Below are positions 23,469-31,818 of a DNA stretch of 64,000 nt, piece after piece; position 1 is the first letter of the stretch; each line of letters opens with the position of its first letter. The notes below the pieces were generated by a model. It made no database searches. It saw only the letters and a list, made by a program, of their open reading frames with translations, and was not told the DNA's origin. The stretch is from assembly GCF_006717045.1 (NCBI RefSeq), contig NZ_VFPH01000003.1, positions 992,001-1,056,000 on the forward strand, written 5' to 3'. The stretch comes from Pseudonocardia cypriaca (GTDB lineage: Bacteria; Actinomycetota; Actinomycetes; Mycobacteriales; Pseudonocardiaceae). Position numbers and translations under genes: made by a program.

Positions 23469-26132
23469 CTAGTCCTCGCAGACGACGCGGGGCGCGGGGT
23501 TGTAGCGCGTGGTGATGGTCTCCCTGCTGACCTCGCCGGTGTCGACGTTGCGCCGGGTGCGGGTGTCGGTGATCGTGAAACCGGGGGACCCGTTGCTGGC
23601 GTGGCAGTCCTCTCCCGACGGGATGGTGATCTCGTTGGGCTGGGTCGGGTTGGTGCGCGGCCCGAACTCGCCCGTGACCTCGAACTGGCGCTGTCCGTAG
23701 ATCTGCACCGTGACCGACGTCGGCGTCCACCGGGTGCGGATCATGATCGGCGTCTTGTTGTCGTTGCGGAACTTGTTGTCGATCGCCCCGGTGGCGATCG
23801 TCGCCTCCCGGCCGGCCGGGTAGCGGCTGATGTAGAAGCTGTGCGCCTTGTGCTCCAGCAACGTCATGCCGGCGAAGTAGGCGGCGTTGTAGAGCGTGGT
23901 GGACACCTGGGAGGCCCCGCCGGCGATGCCGCGGGACGCCCGCCCGTTGTCGATCACGCCGGCTTCGACGTACCCGTTGGCCGCGGTGCGCGGTCCGGTG
24001 ACCGCGTCGAGGCTGAACACCTCGCCCGGCTGCACCACCGTGCCGTTGACCAGCTCGGCGGCCCGGCGGATGTTCTGGCCGGAGTCGGGGGCGAACCCGC
24101 CCGTCGTGAACTCGCCGATGATCTCCGGGTTGCCCAGCGCCTGCAGCTCCTCGGTGGTGACCTCGGCCGGCTTCTCCGCGTAGACCGCGGTGACCTCACG
24201 GGGTTCCGCGCTGCTCAGCACACCGACCATCGCCGCGACCGTCGCCTGGTAGTCGACGCCGCGCCCGTCCTGCGACGGAACGAGGACGGGACGGCCGCTC
24301 GAGAAGTCGAACGTGGCATCCCGGCCCGGCTTCTCCGACGCGGCCAGCTGGGACCCGAGCGCGTCCTGGATCGCCTGCTGGTTCAGCTGCGGCACCAGGT
24401 CGCCGTTCTCGGCCTGGAAGCTCAGCGACGCCGCGATCACCTCCGGGGTGACCGTGCCCTTCACCCCGTTCTCGCCGACGACCGTGATCGGCGCGGCCAC
24501 CGCCGGACGCGCGATGTCCTCGACCGCGGTGGCGACGTCCTCAGCGGTGGTGGTGGGCGGAAGCGCGGTGAGCGGCAGCGCGACCGCGCCCCCGTTCGCC
24601 CAGTCCCGCTGCAGGACCTCGCTGGCCCCGGGAACGTCGAGCTGCTGGCCCGGCTGCGGGTCCACCGGCTGCGGCTGCGTGCCCTCGAACCGCACCGTGC
24701 CCTCGACCGGATCCCGGTCGACGACCGGCCCGAGCTGCTCCAGCGCCTGGACCACCGCCGTGGGATCGGCGATCGTGACGACCCCGGTCTCGCGCTCCGA
24801 GAAGAACGACGTGATCCGGGTGATCGGGTTCAGCGGCTGGGAGCCTGCGCGGTCGAGCGTGGCCTCCCAGTCGATGGACAGACCCGCCGCCGCGGGGTCG
24901 ATCTCCCCGCGCGCATCGCCGACGGTGACCGGGATCGGGCCCGCCGTGCGGGTGCCGATCTCCGAGCGCAGCTGCGTCTCGGCGTCGGCGAGCGACAGCC
25001 CGCCCACGCCGATGCCGGCCACCGTGACACCGCGCGGCATCGATCCGGAGCTCAGCAGCAGGTCGGCGCCGTAGAGCACGCCGAGCGCGCCGACCACCGC
25101 CGCGAGCACCAGCACGCGCCTGCGCCCGCGGCCGGGCCTGCGGCCGCCGTCGGTGCCGGTGGGGGGTCCTCCGTCGTCGATGTCGCCGGGACCGCCGAGA
25201 CCGACGCGGGTGGGGAGGTCGGGCGGCGGCAGCGGCGGGCGGGGCGCCATGGCCGGGATCCGCTCGATCCGCTCGGTGGCCGGCTCCTCGGTGGCCACCG
25301 GCGAGCGGCGCGGCAGCATCTGGGTGGCCGCGGCGTCGTCGACGGGCCGGGGTGCCACCGGGACGACGACCGTGGTGGCCTCGCCGGGCCGCTGCTCTGC
25401 GGCTGCTCGGTTCTCACCGGCCGGACGCTGGTGCGGCGCCGCGGACGGGCGGGGGTCGGCGAGCGGATGCGGGGTCGGGGCAGGCCGCGCTTCGGCCGCA
25501 GGCCGCTCGACCGACGGGCGCGGCGCAGCGGGCGGCCGCGCATCGGCCTTCGGGTGCGGCGCAGGGGACGGGCGGGGGTCGGCGAGCGGGTGCGCCCCCG
25601 CGGGCGGGCGCGGATCGGCGAGCGGGTGCGGTTCCGCCGATGGACGCGCCGCGGGGGACGGCCGCTGGGCCGCTGCACGCACCGTGGGCGCTTCGCCGAC
25701 CGTGGGCTGCGCCTTGGTGACCTGCCCGTCGCCGGCCTGACCGTTCGACGCGTGACCGTTCGTCGCCTGGCCGTTGGCGGCCTTCCCGTTCGGAGCGTGG
25801 CCGTTGTCTGCGTGACCGTTGCCCGGTTGACCGTTCGGTTGCTCGACGGGGCGGGGTACCGGGGCGCGCCCGGTGGGCGTGCGCACCGTCGGGCTCTCGT
25901 CGCCACCTGGCCGCGGTCCGGCTGGTGCGGGCCGCGGGGTCGGGCGCGGCGTCGGCGCGGGAGCGGTCTCGCTGCCCGCGCGCTCGGCCGTCCGGACCGG
26001 AGAGGGCACCTGCGCGGCATCCGCCGCGTCCCCCGACGCCGGCTTCTCCGTTCCCCCGGTGCTGACGTGCTCCGTGATCTCCGGCTCCGGAGAAGCCGTC
26101 GCCTCCCCAGGCGATGACTGCCGCTCGGGCAT
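23469..26132 (-). CDS. VanW-family cell-wall protein with long repetitive cytosolic N-terminus
   Basis: About 887 residues. I chose ATG 26132 because GAGGGG precedes it at 12 nt; an ATG eight codons earlier (26156) has no SD. Residues 1 to about 330 are low-complexity: Asn-Gly repeats (NGHADNGHAPNGKAANG) and recurrent HPLADPRP units. A single membrane helix at about 335-358 (VLVLAAVVGALGVLYGADLL) follows, then peptidoglycan-binding_4-like domains and the VanW domain (about 670-810, VQPGEVFSLDAVTGPR and GGASQVSTTLYNAA). The topology is cytosolic tail, anchor, external wall-binding region. VanW proteins occur in cell-wall contexts, but their reaction is unknown. Confidence 0.87.
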   Translation of the reverse strand: MPERQSSPGEATASPEPEITEHVSTGGTEKPASGDAADAAQVPSPVRTAERAGSETAPAPTPRPTPRPAPAGPRPGGDESPTVRTPTGRAPVPRPVEQPNGQPGNGHADNGHAPNGKAANGQATNGHASNGQAGDGQVTKAQPTVGEAPTVRAAAQRPSPAARPSAEPHPLADPRPPAGAHPLADPRPSPAPHPKADARPPAAPRPSVERPAAEARPAPTPHPLADPRPSAAPHQRPAGENRAAAEQRPGEATTVVVPVAPRPVDDAAATQMLPRRSPVATEEPATERIERIPAMAPRPPLPPPDLPTRVGLGGPGDIDDGGPPTGTDGGRRPGRGRRRVLVLAAVVGALGVLYGADLLLSSGSMPRGVTVAGIGVGGLSLADAETQLRSEIGTRTAGPIPVTVGDARGEIDPAAAGLSIDWEATLDRAGSQPLNPITRITSFFSERETGVVTIADPTAVVQALEQLGPVVDRDPVEGTVRFEGTQPQPVDPQPGQQLDVPGASEVLQRDWANGGAVALPLTALPPTTTAEDVATAVEDIARPAVAAPITVVGENGVKGTVTPEVIAASLSFQAENGDLVPQLNQQAIQDALGSQLAASEKPGRDATFDFSSGRPVLVPSQDGRGVDYQATVAAMVGVLSSAEPREVTAVYAEKPAEVTTEELQALGNPEIIGEFTTGGFAPDSGQNIRRAAELVNGTVVQPGEVFSLDAVTGPRTAANGYVEAGVIDNGRASRGIAGGASQVSTTLYNAAYFAGMTLLEHKAHSFYISRYPAGREATIATGAIDNKFRNDNKTPIMIRTRWTPTSVTVQIYGQRQFEVTGEFGPRTNPTQPNEITIPSGEDCHASNGSPGFTITDTRTRRNVDTGEVSRETITTRYNPAPRVVCED

Positions 26133-26157
26133 TGAAGTCCGTTTCCCCTCAACCATC

Positions 26158-26179
26158 GGACCGGGCGGAAGCCCGGTCC
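26158..26179 (-). terminator. Hairpin between GroES-like and vanW genes
   Basis: Arms 26158-26166 and 26171-26179 form a perfect 9-bp GGACCGGGC stem with a GGAA loop, directly after the GroES-like stop (26181) on the minus strand. It separates that gene from vanW. Confidence 0.6.
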
Positions 26180-26180
26180 G

Positions 26181-26498
26181 TCACAGGTACAGCCCAGTAC
26201 CGTGCTCGGTGCGCTCCGTGGCGACGGCGTGCACTTCCCGTTCCCGAAGGACCAGGTAGGTGGCGCCCTGCACGTCGACCTCGTACTGGTCGTCGCGCGC
26301 GAACAACACCCGGTCGCCGACCTTGACGGTGCGGCAGTGCGCTCCCGTACCGAGCACCTCCCCCCAGACAAGACGCCTGGCGACCTCCGCGGTTGCGGGG
26401 ATGACGATTCCCGCACCGCTACGCCGCTCCCCGGCCGAGTCCGGCTTCACGAGGACCCGGTCGTGCAGCATCTGGATCTCGAGCTTGGCGTCCTGCAT
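26181..26498 (-). CDS. GroES-family co-chaperonin paralogue
   Basis: A 105-residue single-domain GroES-like protein. The opening MLHDRVLVKPD and the following GIVIPATAEV, GEVLGTGAH and VGDRVLFARDDQYEV match the Cpn10 barrel. The mobile-loop region (SAGERRSGAGIVIP) is more basic than in canonical GroES, and the tail (TERTEHGTGLYL) is extra. No groEL lies beside it, so it is probably an additional co-chaperonin-like protein, as is common in actinomycetes, and not the main GroES. A start at the internal ATG (about 26471) is possible. It is preceded by a strong hairpin that ends the upstream ATPase gene. Confidence 0.85.
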   Translation of the reverse strand: MQDAKLEIQMLHDRVLVKPDSAGERRSGAGIVIPATAEVARRLVWGEVLGTGAHCRTVKVGDRVLFARDDQYEVDVQGATYLVLREREVHAVATERTEHGTGLYL

Positions 26499-26555
26499 CG
26501 GACCGATGCTACGAGGAGGTCCTGAAAGGCCCCTGACCGGCCCGAAGATGCGGAG

Positions 26556-26602
26556 AGCCCCGCGGTGCTGTCAGGTCGGGGGTCCGACAGCGCCGCGGGG
26601 CT
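26556..26602 (-). terminator. Strong terminator hairpin after the AAA ATPase gene
   Basis: Arms 26556-26572 and 26586-26602 pair over 17 bp (one mismatch, a G-U in RNA) around a 13-nt loop. It sits 82 nt beyond the stop of the minus-strand ATPase gene and upstream of the GroES-like gene. Confidence 0.8.
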
Positions 26603-26683
26603 GTACCTGGAATCGGACATCGGGCCCCGGCCGTTACCTGTGCCCGCGATATGGGCCGGTTTCACCCGTTCGGAGCAGTATTA

Positions 26684-27904
26684 TCAGGGCTGCGTGAGCA
26701 GGTAGCGGCCGAAGTGGGGCACGGTGAACGCGATCTGACCCCGTTGGGCCGAGAAGACGAGCCCCTTCTTCAACAGGCTGTCACGGGCCGGGGATAGAGA
26801 TGAAGCCTTTCGGCCGAGGTGATCCGCGATCCCGGCGGTCCCGACGGGCTCGTCCCTGCCCTCGGAGAGCTCGGCCATCGCGCGCAGGTACTCCCGCTCC
26901 GCGGGCGTCGCCCGCTCGTACCGGGACCCGAAGAAGCCGACGGCGAGCTCGCTCTCGGCCTCCGGCGCCGCCAGCTTGACGTCGGGCGCCCCGATCGGGC
27001 TGCGGGGAGCGGCGTCCCACGCCGCCTTCCCGTAGGCCTGCACGAAGTACGGGTAGCCACCCGAGGCCTCGTACAGGGCGTCCAACGCGTCGAGGTCGAA
27101 CGATGCGTCCTCCCGCTCGGCGGGCGCGAGCAGCGCGAAGTCGGCGTCGGCCCGGTCGAGCTGCCCGATCCGCACGTACTTGAACAGCCGCTCCGAGTAG
27201 GACTTCGACGCCGAGAGCACCGCGGGCAGGTGCGGCAGCCCGGCCCCGACCACCACGAGCGGGGCACGGGACTGCGACAGCTCGTGGCACGCCGCGCACA
27301 GCGCCGAGATGTCGTCCGGGCGCAGGTCCTGCATCTCGTCGATGAGCACGGCCACCCCGGAACCGACCTCCTGGGCGAGCCCCGCCACCTCGGTGAACAG
27401 CTCGACGAGGTCGATCTCGATGTCGCCGGAGTCGGCCCGGCCGTTGGCGACGGGCACGTCGATGCCGGGCTGCCAGCGTTCGCGCAGCTTCGCGCCGTCG
27501 GGCGCCGAACGCATCGCGAACGCCTTCAGCACACCGAGCACCTCGTCGGCGCGGTCCGGGTCGACCGGATCGTCGCCCGCCCGCTCCGGGTCCCGGTGGC
27601 GCACGGCGAGGTCGCGGATTGCCCGGTGCAGTGCCGCGGCGAGCGGGCGGCGCAGGTCGGCGTCCGGCCGCGCCTCGATCTTGCCGGCCCCCCACCCGGC
27701 CCGCATCGCCATCGACCGCAGCTCGCCGAGCAACACGGTCTTGCCGACCCCGCGCAGCCCCGTCAGCACGAGGCTGCGCTCCGGCCGGCCGCGGGCCACC
27801 CGCTCCAGCACGATCTCGAACGCGTCGAGCTCCTTGTCGCGGCCGGCGAGCTCGGGGGGCCGCTGGCCCGCGCCGGGCGCGAACGGGTTGCGCACGGGGT
27901 CCAT
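26684..27904 (-). CDS. AAA_16/ORC-like ATP-binding protein
   Basis: A 406-residue P-loop ATPase. I chose ATG 27904 (MDPVRNPFAPGAGQRPPELA), the conserved beginning of this group; longer frames have no SD. Walker A is GLRGVGKT (about 49-56) and Walker B VLIDEMQD. Then come sensor-type residues and a C-terminal winged-helix-like part (GIADHLGRKASSLSPARDSL). Such proteins resemble archaeal Cdc6/ORC and STAND ATPases and are common as single genes in actinobacteria with no assigned role. DNA or protein remodelling is expected from the fold only. It lies 102 nt after the dehydrogenase-like gene on the same strand. Confidence 0.85.
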   Translation of the reverse strand: MDPVRNPFAPGAGQRPPELAGRDKELDAFEIVLERVARGRPERSLVLTGLRGVGKTVLLGELRSMAMRAGWGAGKIEARPDADLRRPLAAALHRAIRDLAVRHRDPERAGDDPVDPDRADEVLGVLKAFAMRSAPDGAKLRERWQPGIDVPVANGRADSGDIEIDLVELFTEVAGLAQEVGSGVAVLIDEMQDLRPDDISALCAACHELSQSRAPLVVVGAGLPHLPAVLSASKSYSERLFKYVRIGQLDRADADFALLAPAEREDASFDLDALDALYEASGGYPYFVQAYGKAAWDAAPRSPIGAPDVKLAAPEAESELAVGFFGSRYERATPAEREYLRAMAELSEGRDEPVGTAGIADHLGRKASSLSPARDSLLKKGLVFSAQRGQIAFTVPHFGRYLLTQP

Positions 27905-28006
27905 CCATCGGACGGTATCGGCGGATCTTGCCCAGACCGTAGAAGCGGCTATCGAGAGCGATGGCGTGTCGCCGATCGCCTGCTCTAAAACAGTCTCGGG
28001 CAATCG

Positions 28007-29023
28007 CTAGACACCGCGATACTCCGGAATCGAGGCGTCGACGAAGGAGGCGCCGACCTCCGACAACCGCGACGCCGCGTAGGCCGGGTCGATCAGCGAC
28101 TCCGGGGTGTGGATGCCCGGCGCGGGCGCCTCGCCGCGCAGACCGAGCAGCCGTTCGACGCCGAGAGCGACGCCGAGAGCGGTGAGCGGCCGCTGCCCGT
28201 CCGGGTGCACGAGGTACCGACTGGTGCGCAGCGGCGCGCCCGCCGCGTCCACCCCCTCGACGTCGATCCGGATCTCGATCGAGGGCTTTCCCCCGCGGCG
28301 CCGGCCCGCCGACTCGCCGATCGCGTAGTCGAAACGGACGTCGGGCGCTCCCGTCGCGTGGGCGAGGCTCGGCACGTCGAGGATCGGGACGCTCTGGGCC
28401 GGCAGGACCGCGCCGTCCAGGGCGCGTACCTCGGCCTGCGAATCGGACGCGGCGAGCCAGGTGAAGACGCCGTCCAGACGCCGCAGTCCCGCGGAGGAGG
28501 CCGTGAACAACCGCTCGAGGTCCGCCAGTCCCGCGGGTCCACCCGCGTCCAGCTCGTCCAGGACGGCGCCGATGCCGATGCTGTCGACCCGGTCGAACCC
28601 CCGGGCGACGTGCAGCGCCGCGAGCACTCCGGTGCCGGCGCAGAAGTGGCTGGCCAGCAGGATCGGCGATGCGCTCGGCTGCTGGGCGCCCGCGACGACC
28701 TCCGGCGCGATGTCGACAAGGCCGCTGGAGATGCTGAGGTACGGCACTCCGCGTTGCTGCGCGTGGCGCAGCCCGTGCAGGTGGTCGTCCCAGATCGCGG
28801 CGACCACGGCCGAATGGCTGCCGCCTGCCGGGAGACCGAGATCGCCGCGCGTCAGGTCGACGGTGACGGCCGTGGCGTGGCCGAGCTCGTCGGCCACCCG
28901 GCGGGCGCGGTCGATGTTCCGTCCCGCGATCGTCAGCGGCAGCGTCGGGTGCCACCGCCGCAGGAGCGCCGCCGTCCCCGCGCCCGCCTGACCGGACCCA
29001 CCCAGGATCAGTACCGATTCCAC
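28007..29023 (-). CDS. Saccharopine dehydrogenase-like NAD(P)-binding protein
   Basis: A 338-residue protein. GTG 29023 is preceded by GAGGGAG at 7 nt. It opens with a Rossmann dinucleotide motif (VLILGGSGQAGAGTAALL) typical of saccharopine-dehydrogenase-like and trans-acting enoyl-reductase-type proteins. The catalytic domain is divergent, so its substrate is unknown. It is divergent from a TetR gene 82 nt away, with two palindromes between them, so it is probably the main target of that repressor. This suggests induction by a small molecule that the enzyme processes. Confidence 0.8.
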   Translation of the reverse strand: MESVLILGGSGQAGAGTAALLRRWHPTLPLTIAGRNIDRARRVADELGHATAVTVDLTRGDLGLPAGGSHSAVVAAIWDDHLHGLRHAQQRGVPYLSISSGLVDIAPEVVAGAQQPSASPILLASHFCAGTGVLAALHVARGFDRVDSIGIGAVLDELDAGGPAGLADLERLFTASSAGLRRLDGVFTWLAASDSQAEVRALDGAVLPAQSVPILDVPSLAHATGAPDVRFDYAIGESAGRRRGGKPSIEIRIDVEGVDAAGAPLRTSRYLVHPDGQRPLTALGVALGVERLLGLRGEAPAPGIHTPESLIDPAYAASRLSEVGASFVDASIPEYRGV

Positions 29024-29051
29024 TTGGCCACTCCCTCTCGTAGCGACATTT

Positions 29052-29075
29052 TGTAACTTACACTTTGTAGCTACA
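29052..29075. promoter_or_regulatory. Twin palindromic TetR operator
   Basis: TGTAACTTACA (29052-29062) and TGTAGCTACA (29066-29075) are two palindromes 14 bp apart centre to centre, in the AT-richest stretch of the 82-nt divergent region. This spacing and symmetry suit two TetR dimers controlling both genes. Confidence 0.75.
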
Positions 29076-29105
29076 CTGACCGCAGGAACGCAAGGGGGAA
29101 CCTCG

Positions 29106-29672
29106 ATGCGCCTGTCCAAGCAGGCCCGGCGGGAGCAGCTGCTCGACGCCGCTCTCCGGATCGTGCGGGAGCACGGTGCCGACGGCCTGACCCTCGTGAC
29201 GCTCGCGGAGGAGGCCGGGGTGAGCAGGCCGATCGCGTACGACCACTTCGGCACCCGCACGGGCCTCCTGCTCGCGCTCTACCGGCGACTAGAGGAACGG
29301 CACCGGGCAGCCGTGACGGAGGCGCTGCGCACCGCCGGACCCACTGCGGGCGCGGTCGCCGACGTCATGAGCGCCGCGTACTTCGCATGCGCCACCGACA
29401 TGCCGGAGTTCAGCGCGGTCTCGGCGGCGTTGAAGGGCGACCCCGAGGCGGAGGCGCTCCAGCACGAGATGCTCGACGGGTACACGGAGGTGATGGCGGC
29501 AGCCCTCGCCCCGCATTCCGGTCTCCCGGCCGACGCGCTCCGGCTGCGCTGCATCGCCGCGCTGGCCGCCGCGGACGCGATCGCCGCCGAGCTGAACCGC
29601 GGCCGCACCTCCGCGGCGGACGCCGTCACCGCGCTGGCCGACCTGATCGGGGGTGGCATCGCCCGGTCGTGA
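29106..29672 (+). CDS. TetR-family transcriptional regulator
   Basis: A 188-residue regulator. ATG 29106 follows AAGGGGG. The N-terminal DNA-binding domain is clear (RREQLLDAALRIVREHGADG, then LAEEAGVSRPIAYDHFGTR), and an all-helical ligand-binding domain follows (about 60-188). It probably binds the twin palindromes just upstream, repressing itself and the divergent saccharopine-dehydrogenase-like gene. The ligand is unknown. Confidence 0.9.
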   Translation: MRLSKQARREQLLDAALRIVREHGADGLTLVTLAEEAGVSRPIAYDHFGTRTGLLLALYRRLEERHRAAVTEALRTAGPTAGAVADVMSAAYFACATDMPEFSAVSAALKGDPEAEALQHEMLDGYTEVMAAALAPHSGLPADALRLRCIAALAAADAIAAELNRGRTSAADAVTALADLIGGGIARS

Positions 29673-29732
29673 CGACGATGACCCTTTCTGCCCCAGTATC
29701 GGCTCCCCGCTAGAGAGCGCGAGAATCCCCGA

Positions 29733-30566
29733 TCAGGCGCGGCGGGTGGCGGCGTCCGCGACGCAGAACACCCCGAACGCGGCGAAGCCCGCGGCCACCA
29801 CGACGAGCAGCCACGTCCCCGCCGAGGTGCTCCCCAGCGCGCGCAGTGCCGTGTCGAGGCCGCCTGCCCACGCCGGATCCGCGAACAGCGCCGCCGCACC
29901 GGCGAGACCGCCGACCACCGCGATGGCGAGCGCACGGGCGAGGTGCCCGGCAGCCCCCGCCACCTCGATCGCGTTCCGCAAACCGGGCGCGAGCGCCTTG
30001 ACGTCGAGATCGCCCATGAACGTGCGGCGCACGCCGGTGTAGGTCATCGCGCAGGCGATCCCGACCAGCACGACGGCGACGAGCCCCAGCAGCACCCGCC
30101 CGGCGGGGAGCTCCAGCACGTGCGCCGCCAGCTGCTGCACGCTGGTGGCGCGGGCCGAGCCGACGCCCGCCAGGTAGTCGATGACGATCCCCGCGAGCGC
30201 GCTCACCGCGATCGATTTCATCACCGCGCCCACCCGCTTGCGCAGCCGCTCGTTGCCGTGCACCCACTTGAACCCGATCGCGGCGGCCGTGAGCTGCCAC
30301 AGCGCGAACGCGAACAGGCCGATCACGGCCACGAGGAGCGCGAAGACGCCGCCCGGCGTGCGCGCGATCGTCCCGACCGCACCGACGGCGTCGGGCGGGG
30401 CGTCCGGCACGCCGAAGGCCACGTGGAGCGCGAGCCACGCGACGACGAGGTGCACCAGCCCGTAACCGACGAGCCCGATGCGGCCGAGCCCGTCGACCAC
30501 CTGCCCCGGCGCGTCGGACCGCCCTTCCCGCACGAGCCGCCTCAGGCGCACCAGGGGCCGAGCCAT
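29733..30566 (-). CDS. DUF1206 integral membrane protein
   Basis: A 277-residue membrane protein made of three repeats of a two-helix DUF1206 unit. The repeats begin near GLGRIGLVGYGLVHLVVAW, then VKSIAVSALAGIVIDYLAG-like and AAGHLARALAIAVVGG. ATG 30566 has GGGAGGGG 6 nt upstream. DUF1206 proteins are common single genes in actinobacteria and their function is not known. It is divergent from the SIMPL-domain gene across 94 nt that contain an AT-rich stretch around 30610-30645, presumably the two promoters. Confidence 0.88.
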   Translation of the reverse strand: MARPLVRLRRLVREGRSDAPGQVVDGLGRIGLVGYGLVHLVVAWLALHVAFGVPDAPPDAVGAVGTIARTPGGVFALLVAVIGLFAFALWQLTAAAIGFKWVHGNERLRKRVGAVMKSIAVSALAGIVIDYLAGVGSARATSVQQLAAHVLELPAGRVLLGLVAVVLVGIACAMTYTGVRRTFMGDLDVKALAPGLRNAIEVAGAAGHLARALAIAVVGGLAGAAALFADPAWAGGLDTALRALGSTSAGTWLLVVVAAGFAAFGVFCVADAATRRA

Positions 30567-30660
30567 CCCGTACCCCTCCCACTGCTCATCGCGCCGTCTG
30601 CACTCCTATTGCCCTTGGAGTAGAGATCTGAATACAGCGCGATCTGGTTTCCTTGGCATT

Positions 30661-31278
30661 GTGACCGAGACCGCTCCGCAGATCGTGACCGAGGGCACCG
30701 GCTGGCACGAGCAGCTGGGCGACCGCGCGGAGCTCGATGTCAGCTTCACGGCCGTGGCGCGCTCCCGCTCCGATGCCGTGCGCGAGCTCGGCCGGCGGGT
30801 GGCGGCGGCGGAGGCCGCGCTCGCGCACCCCGGGCTGGAGGTGCGGCACCGCCGTATCCGGGTGCACAACGAGTGGCGGGGCAACCGCATCGTGGGCTGC
30901 CGCGCAGGCGAGGACCTCGCGCTGCTCGTTACCGAAGTCGGCGCGCTCGACGCCGTGCTGTCGGCGCTGGTCGGGGCCGAGCCGACCGATCTCCAGGGGC
31001 CGAGATGGGTGCTCGCGGACCCGGCCGCTGCACTACGGGAGGCGCAGAAGCGCGCCGTGGCCGACGCCCGCGCACGCGCCGAGGGGTACGCCGACGCACT
31101 CGGCGCGACCCTCGGCCCCCTCCTCCGGCTGTCCGAGGCGGCGGAGCACGGCGTTCCCGTGGCCTACCGGATGGCCGCGGCCGAAGCGGCGGGCCCCGAC
31201 GTGCGCGCGCTCGGCCTGGAACCGGAGCCGGTCCGGGTGACGGCGCGGTGCACCACCACCTGGGCGCTGACTGTGTGA
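30661..31278 (+). CDS. SIMPL (DUF541) domain protein, no signal peptide
   Basis: A 205-residue protein. GTG 30661 is chosen because the SIMPL fold starts there (IVTEGTGWHEQLGDRAELDV). There is no SD upstream, so leaderless translation is possible. The DUF541 features are present: a heteromeric-barrel N-half (VRELGRRVAAAEAALA) and the later ALREAQKRAVADARARAE helix. Many family members are periplasmic, but this one has no signal peptide and should be cytosolic. The function is unknown; family members have been linked to stress or interleukin-receptor-kinase signalling by name only. Confidence 0.82.
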   Translation: MTETAPQIVTEGTGWHEQLGDRAELDVSFTAVARSRSDAVRELGRRVAAAEAALAHPGLEVRHRRIRVHNEWRGNRIVGCRAGEDLALLVTEVGALDAVLSALVGAEPTDLQGPRWVLADPAAALREAQKRAVADARARAEGYADALGATLGPLLRLSEAAEHGVPVAYRMAAAEAAGPDVRALGLEPEPVRVTARCTTTWALTV

Positions 31279-31289
31279 ACCGCCCCTGG

Positions 31290-31763
31290 TCAGCGCGGGT
31301 CGCCGGGCACGACCGTGCCCTCGATCACCATGCGCTCGGGCCGTGGGGCGTCGTGCTCGACCACCTCGCCGTCGACCACCGGAGCCTGGCTTCGGATGCG
31401 CGCGGTGCGCAGCTCGGGGGAGCGCTCCTCCGCCGCGCGGACCAGCCGGCGACGCACCAGCGCACGGGTGGGCGACAGCACCAGTAGCAGCCCGGCGAGG
31501 TCGGTGACCAGGCCGGGCAGGAACAGCAGCACGCCGCCCGCGGCCACGAGCATGCCGTCGGTGACCTCGGCGGTGGGCACCCGCCGGTTGCTCACCGCCT
31601 CGGCGAGTGCCTGCGCGGCCCGCACGCCCTCGCGGCGGGCGAGCCACAGCCCGAGCACCGACCCGGCCATGAGCACGAGCAGCGTCCAGCCCAATCCGAT
31701 CGCCGACCCGAGCGCGACCAGCGCGACGATCTCGACCACGAGGTACAGGAGCACGAACGCCAT
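31290..31763 (-). CDS. fxsA: FxsA-family membrane protein
   Basis: A 157-residue protein with membrane helices in its first 30 residues (LLYLVVEIVALVALGSAIGL, then GWTLLVLMAGSVLGLWLARR) and a third hydrophobic stretch at about 70-95 (LVAAGGVLLFLPGLVTDLAG). The P-G-x-x-T/S-D motif is typical of FxsA. E. coli FxsA alleviates F-exclusion of phage T7; the role in actinobacteria is unknown. The cytosolic tail is charged. It faces the SIMPL gene, with 11 nt between the stop codons. Confidence 0.9.
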   Translation of the reverse strand: MAFVLLYLVVEIVALVALGSAIGLGWTLLVLMAGSVLGLWLARREGVRAAQALAEAVSNRRVPTAEVTDGMLVAAGGVLLFLPGLVTDLAGLLLVLSPTRALVRRRLVRAAEERSPELRTARIRSQAPVVDGEVVEHDAPRPERMVIEGTVVPGDPR

Positions 31764-31818
31764 GCTCGGTTAACGCACGAGGTGGCGTCCGTGCTCCCGA
31801 TGACCAGTTACGGATCGG

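Noticed and set aside
25450..25900. Tandem repeats that looked like a repeat array
   Set aside because: They are in-frame coding repeats (NGx and HPLADPRP units) of the VanW protein, without CRISPR-like spacers.
26447..26665. Small minus-strand frame upstream of the GroES-like gene
   Set aside because: It overlaps the terminator hairpin and the GroES start in another phase, and has no SD or coding bias.
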